A stretch of DNA of 64,000 nt from Aureliella sp046290675 (GTDB lineage Bacteria; Planctomycetota; Planctomycetia; Pirellulales; Pirellulaceae), in contig JBKAHA010000004.1 in assembly GCA_046290675.1 (NCBI GenBank), positions 434,001-498,000 on the forward strand, in the 5' to 3' direction. Positions 45,894 to 53,848 of the stretch are shown piece by piece (the stretch's first letter is position 1; every line of letters begins with the position of its first letter). The notes beneath the pieces are model-generated. The model searched no databases. It saw only the letters and a program-made list of their open reading frames with translations, and was not told the DNA's origin. Position numbers and translations under genes: made by a program.

Positions 45894-46718
45894 ATGATGA
45901 TGTTGCAAGAAATATTAGATTGGCTCGAACAGACGGCTCCACTGCGTCTGAGCGAAGATTGGGACAACACCGGATTACTCTTAGGAGATCCTGGTGGTGG
46001 CGTTTCACGAATCTTAACGTGTTTGACGGTGACACCGGAATCTGTCGCGGAGGCCATCGAGCACAAGGCTGATTTGGTGGTCGCCCATCATCCGATGCCC
46101 TTCAAGCCGGTCCAACGCATCACGACCGGATCCTACGAAGGCCGTTTGCTTTGGCAGTTGGCATCCAACGGGATCGCCCTCTACGCTCCGCATACAGCAT
46201 GGGACTCGGCTGAGTTTGGGATTAACGCAAAGCTGGCCAGCCATCTTGAACTGCGTGAGGTTAAGCCACTGATCGCGTTTGAGTCTGTTGCACCCAAGCC
46301 CCAATCAACAGGAACCGATTCAACGGAACTTACTCTGGGAAGTGGAAGAGTTGGGACGCTAAGGGCACCCATGCAAGTAGCCTCGATCGCTGCCCAGTTG
46401 CTTGGTAGCTTGCCAGCGGTACGGCCGAGAGGCGTGTTGACAGATCGGGAGGTTTCCCGAGTTGCCGTTGCCTGTGGTAGTGGAGGCAGTTTTCTTTCCG
46501 CGGCGGCTCGTAAAGGAGCTGAACTATTGGTGACCGGCGAAAGCACTTTCCACACTTGCTTAGAGGCGAAAGCAATGGGAGTCAGCCTGCTCATGATCGG
46601 GCACTTCGCCAGCGAGCGTTTCTCAATGGAGCAGATGGCTGCGGCAATGCAGAGCGACCTGCCTGAACTCAAAGTCTGGGCAAGTAAAAATGAAGTCGAT
46701 CCAGTCGAGCTGCTATAG
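45894..46718 (+). CDS. Nif3/DUF34-family dinuclear metal protein
   Basis: 274 residues; three consecutive ATG codons open the gene. Metal-site motifs of the family are present: SEDWDNTGLLLGDPGG, KADLVVAHHPMPFKP (HH pair), GIALYAPHTAWDSAEFGINAKLA, and a late GESTFHTCLEAKAMGVSLLMIGHFASER (His/Glu ligands). No inserted PII-like middle domain, so this is the short form. Members form hexameric toroids; GTP cyclohydrolase-like chemistry has been proposed, but the cellular role is not settled. Confidence 0.92.
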   Translation: MMMLQEILDWLEQTAPLRLSEDWDNTGLLLGDPGGGVSRILTCLTVTPESVAEAIEHKADLVVAHHPMPFKPVQRITTGSYEGRLLWQLASNGIALYAPHTAWDSAEFGINAKLASHLELREVKPLIAFESVAPKPQSTGTDSTELTLGSGRVGTLRAPMQVASIAAQLLGSLPAVRPRGVLTDREVSRVAVACGSGGSFLSAAARKGAELLVTGESTFHTCLEAKAMGVSLLMIGHFASERFSMEQMAAAMQSDLPELKVWASKNEVDPVELL

Positions 46719-46818
46719 AGTCATCTTTCTTGCCAGGTTAGAAATCTGCATTGTCACGGCCGAAGCTAACCATTGAGGAGTCGGTTGTGAGCGGTAGCCC
46801 CGAGAAAAGGAACGGAAC

Positions 46819-48327
46819 ATGCATTTGAGAATGACCGATTGTTTTGGCCGAAGTTTTCGTTCCGTTTCGGCTCTATTCGTCTGTTTCGGTCTTGTTTGGG
46901 CTTCACCTCGGCTGAGGGCCGAATCATCAGACGCAAAACCCCACGTCGTCTTCATCATGGTCGATGACATGGGATACGGAGATCCGCAGTGCTACAACCC
47001 TGCATCTAAAATCGGGACGCCAAACATCGATTTGCTCGCCGCAGAAGGCCTCTCCTTTATGGATGCCCACGCGCCTGGCCCCCTCTGTCATATGTCGCGT
47101 TATGGTTTGATGACAGGGCGTTTTCCTTTTAGGACCGATGTTGGCGCTTGGCGAAAACGTCCATTGATTCAAGAGGGCGAGTCCACCATCGCTTCGCTTT
47201 GTCGCCAATATGGTTATCAAACATCGATGGTCGGGAAATGGCACTGCGGTTTTGATGAAAGTGGCGGGTACGAATCACGTTTGAGCGGGGGCCCATACGA
47301 TCGCGGATTTGATTCGTTTTTTGGACTGCGGGCGTCGACCGACATCCCGCCCTACTTCTACATTCGAAATGCAAAAGCCGTTGAGCCTCCTACGAACACA
47401 ATCGGTTCAAACTTTTCGCAAGACGGCTGGACCAGGATACAAGGTGCGTTTTGGCGGGAAGGCGGGATTGCACCAAACTTAGATCTGCAAGCTGTGACAC
47501 CCCGGCTGACACAAGAAGCCGTAAGCGTCATCGAAAGTCATGAGCTAGATGATTCGAAACCGCTAATGCTCTACCTCGCCTATCCTTCGCCGCATACTCC
47601 TTGGTTACCATCGGAGGAGTTCCGGGGTAAGAGCCAGGTCGGAATGTTCGGTGATTTTGTGATGATGGTTGATGACGAGATTGGGAAGGTTGTCGAGTCG
47701 TTGCGTGGACGCGACATGCTGGATAACACCCTGCTCATCTTTACTTCCGATAATGGTCCCGTTTGGTACGAAAAGGACGTTGAACGCTACCATCATGATT
47801 CAGCAGGAGGTCTTCGCGGAATGAAAGCGGACGCCTGGGAGGCGGGCCATCGCATGCCTTTCATTGTTCGGTGGCCCGCTCAGGTCGAAGCTGGAGCTAA
47901 ATCGGATCGGACCATTTGTTTCACGGACGTTTTCGCGACCTTGGCTCAATTATTGGGCCATGATCTGAAGGCCGAAGAAGCCCCTGATAGCATCAGCTTC
48001 CTAGATGAGATGTTGGGCGTCGGTAAAGTCGCTCCCCGTCCACCCATCGTGATGAGTCCGGGTGCGGGCGAATCGATGATGATGATTCGTTCGGGAAAGT
48101 GGAAGTTGATTAAGGGGCTCGGTTCCGGCGGATTTTCCCAGCCCAAACGCGTCAAATCGGGCGATGGGGATCCACAAGGGCAGTTGTACAATCTGGAGAT
48201 GGACCAGGGCGAGAAGAACAATCTCTACGCGACGGAGCCTGAGACGGTTGCTCGGCTTCTAAATGAGATGAAGGTCATCATTGCCTCGAATGAAAGCAGA
48301 AGCATCAGTGGGGCTTCGGCGAACTGA
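46819..48327 (+). CDS. Exported sulfatase with altered active-site motif (CHMSR)
   Basis: 502 residues with a signal peptide (VSALFVCFGLVWASPRLRA). The mature start HVVFIMVDDMGYGD gives the metal Asp pair, GTPNIDLLAAEG follows, and then the active-site segment GPLCHMSRYGLMTGRFPFR. In Cys-type sulfatases the motif is C-x-P-S-R, and the Cys (here Cys90) is turned into formylglycine; here Pro is replaced by Met. GKWHCGF, FTSDNGPVWYE and LRGMKADAWEAGHRMPFIVRWP are normal arylsulfatase features. Planctomycetes use many such enzymes on algal polysaccharides. Expected periplasmic or secreted; maturation is in question. Confidence 0.92.
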   Translation: MHLRMTDCFGRSFRSVSALFVCFGLVWASPRLRAESSDAKPHVVFIMVDDMGYGDPQCYNPASKIGTPNIDLLAAEGLSFMDAHAPGPLCHMSRYGLMTGRFPFRTDVGAWRKRPLIQEGESTIASLCRQYGYQTSMVGKWHCGFDESGGYESRLSGGPYDRGFDSFFGLRASTDIPPYFYIRNAKAVEPPTNTIGSNFSQDGWTRIQGAFWREGGIAPNLDLQAVTPRLTQEAVSVIESHELDDSKPLMLYLAYPSPHTPWLPSEEFRGKSQVGMFGDFVMMVDDEIGKVVESLRGRDMLDNTLLIFTSDNGPVWYEKDVERYHHDSAGGLRGMKADAWEAGHRMPFIVRWPAQVEAGAKSDRTICFTDVFATLAQLLGHDLKAEEAPDSISFLDEMLGVGKVAPRPPIVMSPGAGESMMMIRSGKWKLIKGLGSGGFSQPKRVKSGDGDPQGQLYNLEMDQGEKNNLYATEPETVARLLNEMKVIIASNESRSISGASAN

Positions 48328-48382
48328 TTAACTTCCCACCCAAACGGATTCGAAGCTTTTTCACCGTTGTTGGAGGCGCCCG

Positions 48383-48778
48383 ATGGATTCAAAATTTGGG
48401 ATTCGAGTTCTACACGGTGACTTCAAGATTGTGAAGGTTCCGAAACAAACCGAGCTAACATCGATTGGCGATGTGCTGAATTCTTCGTTCTACTCAATCA
48501 CAAGTTCGCCGTCGGAGTTTTCGATCGTCTGCGAAGAGTCGATCATGGTCGAAGCTGAGAAGCAAGATCGTGGGTGGGCTTTAATGATTATTGATGCAGT
48601 CATGGACTTTGACCTTGTTGGGATTCTCGCCGGAGTTTTGAATCCACTTCGCGACGCAGGTATTGGTATTTTCGCTATCTCAACCTTCGATACCGACTAT
48701 ATCTTGGTACGCAGTACGCAACTGGAAATTGCACTCGATGCGCTCCGGCAGAATGAGTTCAAAGTTGTATATTCGTAA
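48383..48778 (+). CDS. ACT-domain protein
   Basis: 131 residues with GGAGG 7 nt before the ATG. The fold is a tandem ACT of the small stand-alone type: an N-terminal half ending FSIVCEESIMVEAEKQDRGWALMIIDAVMDFDLVGILAGVLNPLRDAGIGIFAISTFDTDYILV, with DLVGILAGVLNPLRDAGIGIFAIST the clearest ACT segment. Such proteins bind amino acids as sensors; the ligand is unknown. It follows the sulfatase by 55 bp. Confidence 0.87.
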   Translation: MDSKFGIRVLHGDFKIVKVPKQTELTSIGDVLNSSFYSITSSPSEFSIVCEESIMVEAEKQDRGWALMIIDAVMDFDLVGILAGVLNPLRDAGIGIFAISTFDTDYILVRSTQLEIALDALRQNEFKVVYS

Positions 48779-48852
48779 TGGCTGCTCAAGCGAAATGATT
48801 GCGGGCAGAGAGTCCCCTGGTCGTTATGTAAACCCTGCGGTCTCCCCAATGG

Positions 48853-49458
48853 TTACTTTGGCTTGGCCGTTTTCTTTTTGGCAAGCTTCTTCTTAGTGGT
48901 GGAATTTTTGACGGATGACTTCACTGCTTTCGTGGTGCTCTTCTTAGCCGTTCTCGTTTTCGCCGCTTTTTGGGGACTAGCCTCTGTCTTCGTCGAAGTC
49001 CGTCGCTTTCCACCGGATGCGATCGCAGTTTCGTAGTGGTCAATGAACTTGCGAACGGGGATACGTTTGACCGTTTTGCCAATCAACTCAAAAGGGATGT
49101 CGTCAATTGAGCGAAAGCGTACGCACGATTTTCCCATGTTGAGTCGTTTGCCGGTCTTGGCATATTCTTCTCGAAACCACGACTGTAGTTCGTCATGGCC
49201 GTAGATGCAGAAGAGATGCAGAGCGATGTAGCTCTTTTGAGATGCGATCTGCGCGAACGGCAGTGGCTGCGACGAATCGCAGTGGTAACCGGCGGGGTAG
49301 ATGGAATGGGGCACGTAGTACCCGATCATCCCGTATTGAATTCCTTCTTCGTAACCTTTAGGCAAATTTTTTTTGACCACGGATCGCAGCTTTTTGATGG
49401 CCTCCAAACGATCTGGCGAAAGCGAGGATAGATATTCTTGGACTGTTTTCACGGCCAT
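48853..49458 (-). CDS. DUF1801 protein with lysine/alanine-rich tail
   Basis: 201 residues. Residues 1-140 follow the DUF1801 (YdhG/iron-chaperone-like) pattern: VQEYLSSLSPDRLEAIKKLRSVVKKNLPKGYEEGIQYGMIGYYVP, KSYIALHLFCIY, MGKSCVRFRSIDDIPFELIGKTVKRIPVRKFIDHYE. The last 55 residues (KTRTAKKSTTKAVKSSVKNSTTKKKLAKKKTAKPK region) form a basic, low-complexity, histone H1-like tail that could bind nucleic acid. Stand-alone gene. Function of the core is uncertain. Confidence 0.85.
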   Translation of the reverse strand: MAVKTVQEYLSSLSPDRLEAIKKLRSVVKKNLPKGYEEGIQYGMIGYYVPHSIYPAGYHCDSSQPLPFAQIASQKSYIALHLFCIYGHDELQSWFREEYAKTGKRLNMGKSCVRFRSIDDIPFELIGKTVKRIPVRKFIDHYETAIASGGKRRTSTKTEASPQKAAKTRTAKKSTTKAVKSSVKNSTTKKKLAKKKTAKPK

Positions 49459-49870
49459 AGTGTGAACCTTCGAGTGATCGCCTTTTTTTAGAGAGCCCCA
49501 TCGTTTCGGGCCCTTAATCGATCCGTAGGCGGGAAGCTAATCCCACGAGCGGAATGCCTAGGATAGCCGATTCCTGACGGCGCCGAGGAATAGGAGAGTA
49601 GGCCTGAATCATTTCCAAGCTTCGGCTGAGAAGTGCAACAATGTCAATTTAGGCCCTCAGCCAGCTAGACCAGTTGGTGTGCGTTTCGGATGGCCAAGTT
49701 GTGCTTATTCTCCACGATAAGGGAGAAGAAGACGCGATCGCGGGCCAACTGGCACTCTATTTCTGGAAAAGTGAAGCCGCTAGACAGACAAATGGCTCCC
49801 CGTTAAAATCCTGGCCGATCGGTGAAACAGATGAATTCCACGTCCGTTTTGGCCGATGAGAACACTTCAC
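49459..49870. other. Region upstream of tRNA-Arg
   Basis: About 410 bp. It holds a 61-codon open frame (49674-49859, + strand, starting from a TTG/GTG pair, with LILHDKGEEDAIAGQLALYFWKS) that might be a small protein, but no ribosome site or family supports it. The tRNA-Arg promoter should be here. Last chromosomal-type DNA before the integrative element. Confidence 0.35.
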
Positions 49871-49944
<74 letters not shown>

Positions 49945-49994
49945 CTCTTGTTTTCCTTGGGTCAACGAGAAAAACTATCTCTGACTGTCCTAGC

Positions 49995-50018
49995 TTGTAC
50001 GAGAAATTGTACGAGAAC
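49995..50018 (+). repeat. Two tandem 12-bp repeats near the attachment site
   Basis: TTGTACGAGAAA (49995-50006) is followed directly by TTGTACGAGAAC (50007-50018), 11 of 12 identical. They lie 51 bp past the tRNA end and 120 bp before the integrase start. The position suits arm-type recombinase or excisionase binding sites. Confidence 0.75.
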
Positions 50019-50052
50019 TATGGCACGGCATTTGCGTTCTGTTCGAGAACGC

Positions 50053-50107
50053 CTCCGGTGGCAGCCGGAGTTCATAAGTGAGTGAGCTGACTCGTCGCCT
50101 CTGATGT
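50053..50107 (+). other. Hairpin plus conserved 15-nt motif, copy 1 (possible structured RNA or recombination site)
   Basis: CTCCGG (50053-50058), loop TGGCAG, CCGGAG (50065-50070), then a 22-nt spacer and CGTCGCCTCTGATGT (50093-50107). The motif ends 30 bp before the integrase ATG, so it would lie in its 5' leader. A second copy at 55109 has the same loop and 15-mer with a different paired stem. Confidence 0.6.
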
Positions 50108-50137
50108 TTCCTTCCTGGTTACGACGAGAGTTCACCC

Positions 50138-51310
50138 ATGCCACATTATCCAAAGCCCTTTTTCAAGGCATCTAGGGGCGTCTGGTACGTCCAAATCTCC
50201 GGTAAGCAAATCAACCTTGGCAAAGACAAGGATGAAGCGTTCAAGCTCTACCATGAGCTGATGGCTAATCCTGAGCCTAAGCTTCAGACCAATCTCAATC
50301 CGAGCGTCACTGAGTTGATTGACCTCTATCTCGATTGGGTTCAGAAGCACCGAGCTCCAGATACCTACGAGTGGTATCAGTACCGGCTTCAGCGATTCGT
50401 TGACCGCTATCCAGACATCAAGGTGAATAGCCTTAAGCCCTTTCACATTGAGCAGTGGGTAGACCAATACAAGTTTGCAGAGACGACGAGGCGGAACTAT
50501 TTCCGCTCAATAAAGACCTGCCTCACCTGGGCACTGAAACAAGGACACATCGATAGGCATCCGCTTGAGGCTCTTCAGATGCCGGGCTCAGAACGCAAGG
50601 ATGTCTACTTGCCGCCGGAAGAGTTCCAGGAGCTTCTAGGCTACATTCAGAGCGAAGAACTCAAAGACCTATTCATTACCACCTATCACACCGGAGCTCG
50701 GCCTCAAGAGACGCTAATCCTCACTGCTGAGTATGTGGACCTTGCCAATGCTCGTTGGGTGTTTCCTCAGAAGAAATCCAAGGGCAAGCACGCTCCTCGA
50801 ATCGTCTATCTTGATGACACTGCTCTCGAGATATCCAAGCGGCTCGTGGAGTTACACCCAAGCGGAAACCTGTTCTGCAATACGAATGGCGAGCCTTGGA
50901 CGTCAGATTCTGTGAACTGTGCGGTAGACCAGATTCGGATTCGAATGGGAAGAGCAAGACTTGATGCCAGCGGCAAGCAACCTTCAGAGCTGGCTATCCG
51001 CGAAAAGATCAAGATACTGAACAAAACGACAAAGCGAAGAGGCAAGCTCCGGCCAAAGACCAAGCCAGAGCTTCGGGAGGAAGCCAAGCGAAAGCTCTAT
51101 CAGTCGATGGCCAAAGAAATGGCTCCGCGATATTCGCTCTACGCGTTAAGGCACTCGTGGGCCACCAATGCCCTTAAACAAGGCGTTGATCCGCTGACAG
51201 TTGCTTTGCTCATGGGCCACAAAGACCCTTCGATGTTGGCTCGCGTCTATCAGCACTTGTCGCACAGCCCGGAGCACATGAGGGAACAGGCACGACGGGC
51301 GGCCAGTTAG
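50138..51310 (+). CDS. Tyrosine-type site-specific integrase
   Basis: 390 residues. An N-terminal arm-binding part (about 1-45) is followed by a SAM-like core-binding domain (about 55-155; YEWYQYRLQRFVDRYPDIKVNSLKPFHIEQWV), then the catalytic domain. Box I is TYHTGARPQETLIL (Arg188), Box II is YALRHSWATNALKQG, and the end is LLMGHKDPSMLARVYQHLSHSP with His and the nucleophile Tyr. In Box II the first residue, usually His, is Tyr. A lysine-rich insert (KILNKTTKRRGKLRPKTKPELREEAKRK) lies between boxes. It points away from tRNA-Arg and is the likely integrase of this element. Confidence 0.95.
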   Translation: MPHYPKPFFKASRGVWYVQISGKQINLGKDKDEAFKLYHELMANPEPKLQTNLNPSVTELIDLYLDWVQKHRAPDTYEWYQYRLQRFVDRYPDIKVNSLKPFHIEQWVDQYKFAETTRRNYFRSIKTCLTWALKQGHIDRHPLEALQMPGSERKDVYLPPEEFQELLGYIQSEELKDLFITTYHTGARPQETLILTAEYVDLANARWVFPQKKSKGKHAPRIVYLDDTALEISKRLVELHPSGNLFCNTNGEPWTSDSVNCAVDQIRIRMGRARLDASGKQPSELAIREKIKILNKTTKRRGKLRPKTKPELREEAKRKLYQSMAKEMAPRYSLYALRHSWATNALKQGVDPLTVALLMGHKDPSMLARVYQHLSHSPEHMREQARRAAS

Positions 51311-51425
51311 GACCCATCATCTGCTGAATTAGATTGCTAGTCGATCCAAGCGAAGAGCATTAGTACTTTATGTGCCGACTGGTTCTTCGCTTGGTTAAGC
51401 TATTTGATTGTGGCATTCTAGATGC

Positions 51426-51713
51426 ATGAAAAATCAAAATGAAAAAGCAAGTTGGAGTGAGGTTCGTGCAGCTGTTTTTGCCCCTGTAACGTTCGCTCAG
51501 ATCAAGTGGGCTGTTAAAGAACTTTTCCGGCCGTTGTCGATTGAAAACCTGGGGTGGGCAGCAAGAAACATCTTTCGCCTCGGGCCAATCCATCGAGAAT
51601 TGTTCGCTACGAAGCCCAAAAGCAAGCTCGAATGGATCAATCGAGCAATAGAGATTGCGATCTATCTTTGCGTCGTAGTGCTCGGTGCTCATTGGCTTCG
51701 GTCGATGCAGTAG
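51426..51713 (+). CDS. Small hypothetical protein with C-terminal membrane helix
   Basis: 95 residues from the ATG at 51426. The sequence is basic and helical (KASWSEVRAAVFAPVTFAQIKWAVKELFRPLSIENLGWAARNIF) and ends with one membrane segment (AIEIAIYLCVVVLGAHWL). No family recognised. An opposite-strand frame covers the same DNA but looks less protein-like. Cargo gene between integrase and integrase remnant; moderate confidence that it is translated. Confidence 0.5.
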   Translation: MKNQNEKASWSEVRAAVFAPVTFAQIKWAVKELFRPLSIENLGWAARNIFRLGPIHRELFATKPKSKLEWINRAIEIAIYLCVVVLGAHWLRSMQ

Positions 51714-51786
51714 AAACTGCACACGGACTAATGCGACTTAGGAATTTCTCCGAGCTTGACTAGCCTCTTCCCCACCAGCATCTCAC

Positions 51787-51909
51787 TTGAGCAAACGTGT
51801 TCGAACAGTAAGAGTTGCCTTGATCACGGCAGACAGAAACCCGTCGATGTTGGCTCTTGTCTACCAGCGGTTTCGCATAGCCCAGAGCATGGCAGCGAAA
51901 GAGGTTTGC
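51787..51909 (+). pseudogene. Decayed 3' end of a second tyrosine integrase
   Basis: Translated from 51790, the frame reads VRVALITADRNPSMLALVYQRFRIAQSMAAKE. It aligns with the intact integrase end LTVALLMGHKDPSMLARVYQHLSHSPEHMREQ. The DNA is also alike (CGATGTTGGCTC shared). The GH of MGH is replaced, nothing of the rest of the gene remains, and no start is present. It marks an earlier integrase or a past duplication, 480 bp past the end of the intact gene. Confidence 0.8.
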
Positions 51910-51981
51910 TTTCCAAATGAGAATCAGCAAGTGTACAATTAGTGGTAATTCGTCAAATACTCACCAGTCTTGGAAAACGGC

Positions 51982-53115
51982 ATGGCTTCAGAAGAAAGCG
52001 AAATAAGTGAAATTGAAGAGTCTGAGGAGATACTCGATTTTCAAGAAACCCAGCCGATAGAGTTCTGGGAAAAGAAACAGAGAGAACTCGTAACCAACTC
52101 CGTTGACTACAACCTCGAGACGATCGCTCAGCTCATAGAAAACGACACAATCGACTTGAAGCCGAAGTATCAACGGAGGTTTAGGTGGGATGAAAAGAGA
52201 CAATCAAAACTCATCGAATCATTTCTGATGAACGTCCCTGTCCCGCCTATATTCCTGAATGAGGATTCCTATGGCAAATATTCGGTCATTGATGGTAAAC
52301 AACGCCTAACAGCTATCTCCCAATTTATGCGAGGAAGACTGGTTCTTAGGGACCTTGAAGTCTTCTCGGACATCAACGGAAAATCGCTTGATGATCTCCC
52401 TGGAGTGTTTAAGAGCGTAATAAAGACGCGACCGACTATCCGGGCGATAATTGTCCTTCGCCAATCAGATGCGGATATCAAGTTCGAGGTTTTTCAACGG
52501 CTGAATACAGGCGGTGTGAAACTTAATCCGCAGGAAATCCGGAACAGTACTTATCCAGGCCCGATGAACGACCTCATTTTGGAGTTGTCCGAGTTACCGC
52601 AATTTCACGAATTGCTCGGGATCAAGAACAAGAGTAAGTCTAAGATTCACCAAGAGATGCGCGACGCTGAATTCGTTCTGCGATACTTCACCTTCAGAGA
52701 GAACTGGAGCACGTTTCAAGGTGGGGTAAAGAGACATCTCGACTTGTTCATGTCGGAGAATCAGAAGGTCAAAGCAAAGGAGCTTGATACATTGAAGAAG
52801 GAGTTTCTCGAAACTCTACAATCGGTAAAAGCCTGTTTTGGGGAACATGCCTTTCATCGATGGCAACCGGAACAGAATCACTGGCGAAAGCAAGTACTAG
52901 CCTCTCTTTTCGATGCCCAAATGTTAGCCTGTAAGGGAGTCGATGAAACTGCTCTAAAAGTGAAAAAGGAACTAATCGACGCAGACTTTAAGGCACTGTT
53001 TAGGGACGAAGAGTTTAGGAAATCAATCGATTCGGCGACGAACACTCCTTCATACTTTAAGTACCGAATAAAAACTCTTAAGTCGCTACTGCAACGCCAT
53101 ACAGAGAACCTGTAA
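51982..53115 (+). CDS. DUF262 (GmrSD N-terminal-like) protein
   Basis: 377 residues from the ATG at 51982, with GGAAAA upstream. An acidic N-terminus (SEESEISEIEESEEILDF) is followed by the DUF262 core: LKPKYQRRFRWDEKRQSKLIESFLMNVPVPPIFL, GKYSVIDGKQRLTAISQF (the IDGxQR nucleotide-binding/cleaving loop) and FEVFQRLNTGGVKLNPQEIRNS. The DUF1524 nuclease half of GmrSD is absent; the C-terminal part is helical. ParB/Srx-like fold proteins of this family occur in restriction systems. The stop is directly followed by the HEPN gene ATG (TAAATG). More AT-rich than neighbours, consistent with acquisition. Confidence 0.9.
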   Translation: MASEESEISEIEESEEILDFQETQPIEFWEKKQRELVTNSVDYNLETIAQLIENDTIDLKPKYQRRFRWDEKRQSKLIESFLMNVPVPPIFLNEDSYGKYSVIDGKQRLTAISQFMRGRLVLRDLEVFSDINGKSLDDLPGVFKSVIKTRPTIRAIIVLRQSDADIKFEVFQRLNTGGVKLNPQEIRNSTYPGPMNDLILELSELPQFHELLGIKNKSKSKIHQEMRDAEFVLRYFTFRENWSTFQGGVKRHLDLFMSENQKVKAKELDTLKKEFLETLQSVKACFGEHAFHRWQPEQNHWRKQVLASLFDAQMLACKGVDETALKVKKELIDADFKALFRDEEFRKSIDSATNTPSYFKYRIKTLKSLLQRHTENL

Positions 53116-53826
53116 ATGCCTCGCGAAGAGTATGATTCATTTCTAAAATCTCTCGCAATGGCCGAAGCGTTGCTTGAGCTTGAGAGAGCTAGTTTCTCCA
53201 ACCCCCCAAAGAAAGATGAACGCGACTCTGTTCAGGGGTTGAGAGGTGGTGCCGTTGTATTGATGGTAGCATCCTTTGAATACTATCTTCGAAGTCTTAT
53301 GGCCGCAGTTGTGGAAGATATTACATCCGGGCCAAATGCAGTTGAGTTTGGTGATCTTCCCGACCAAATGCAGGTGACTTCAATTTTCGAGGGACTACAG
53401 CTGGCCACAAAGGGAGCCCGCTATGGACCTCCACCTCCCAAAAAAGATCGGATACCAGAGATAAAGACGATTTGCAGTAAGATCCTCGCTGGGAACGTCA
53501 TCCATCAAGCTTTTTCCGATACGAGCAGCAATCCCAATTCTCAAGTCGTAAAGGGAATGTTCAAGAATCTAGGAATTCGAGATGTCTTCTCTGAAATAAA
53601 GAGAAAATTCGAAACCAGAGGCAGATGGAATGGAGCAGTTGCTGATACTTTCATTTCAGATAAATTGGATGAGATAGTAGCCAACCGACATGTAGTTGCT
53701 CATACAGCGAAGACGCTTGATTTGACGCGAAGCGATTTGAAGGAGTCGATTAAGTTCTTGAGGATTCTTGCGGAGTTATTGGCCTTGAAGGCAAATAAGC
53801 ATATTGAAAGTCTCAGGTCGACTTAG
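53116..53826 (+). CDS. HEPN-domain protein (MAE_28990-like), putative RNase
   Basis: 236 residues starting with no gap after the DUF262 gene. The first helix pair (EALLELERASFSN, GLRGGAVVLMVASFEYYLRSLMAAVVEDI) matches the N-terminal part of large HEPN proteins, and DEIVANRHVVAHTAKTLDLTRSDLKESIKFLRILAELL carries the HEPN catalytic motif R-x4-H (RHVVAH). HEPN proteins are metal-independent RNases or their non-catalytic relatives in toxin and phage-defence systems. The gene pair with DUF262 suggests a sensor or regulator plus an RNA-cleaving effector. Role inferred. Confidence 0.82.
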   Translation: MPREEYDSFLKSLAMAEALLELERASFSNPPKKDERDSVQGLRGGAVVLMVASFEYYLRSLMAAVVEDITSGPNAVEFGDLPDQMQVTSIFEGLQLATKGARYGPPPPKKDRIPEIKTICSKILAGNVIHQAFSDTSSNPNSQVVKGMFKNLGIRDVFSEIKRKFETRGRWNGAVADTFISDKLDEIVANRHVVAHTAKTLDLTRSDLKESIKFLRILAELLALKANKHIESLRST

Positions 53827-53848
53827 TTCCATCGAGCTCAAGTTCCAA

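Noticed and set aside
49674..49859. A 61-codon frame just before tRNA-Arg
   Set aside because: Protein-like in part (LILHDKGEEDAIAGQLALYFWKS) but starts only at TTG/GTG without a ribosome site; left unresolved rather than called.
51360..51722. A 120-codon leftward frame past the integrase
   Set aside because: Overlaps the + strand 95-residue frame, which has a sensible membrane helix; the leftward reading shows no features.
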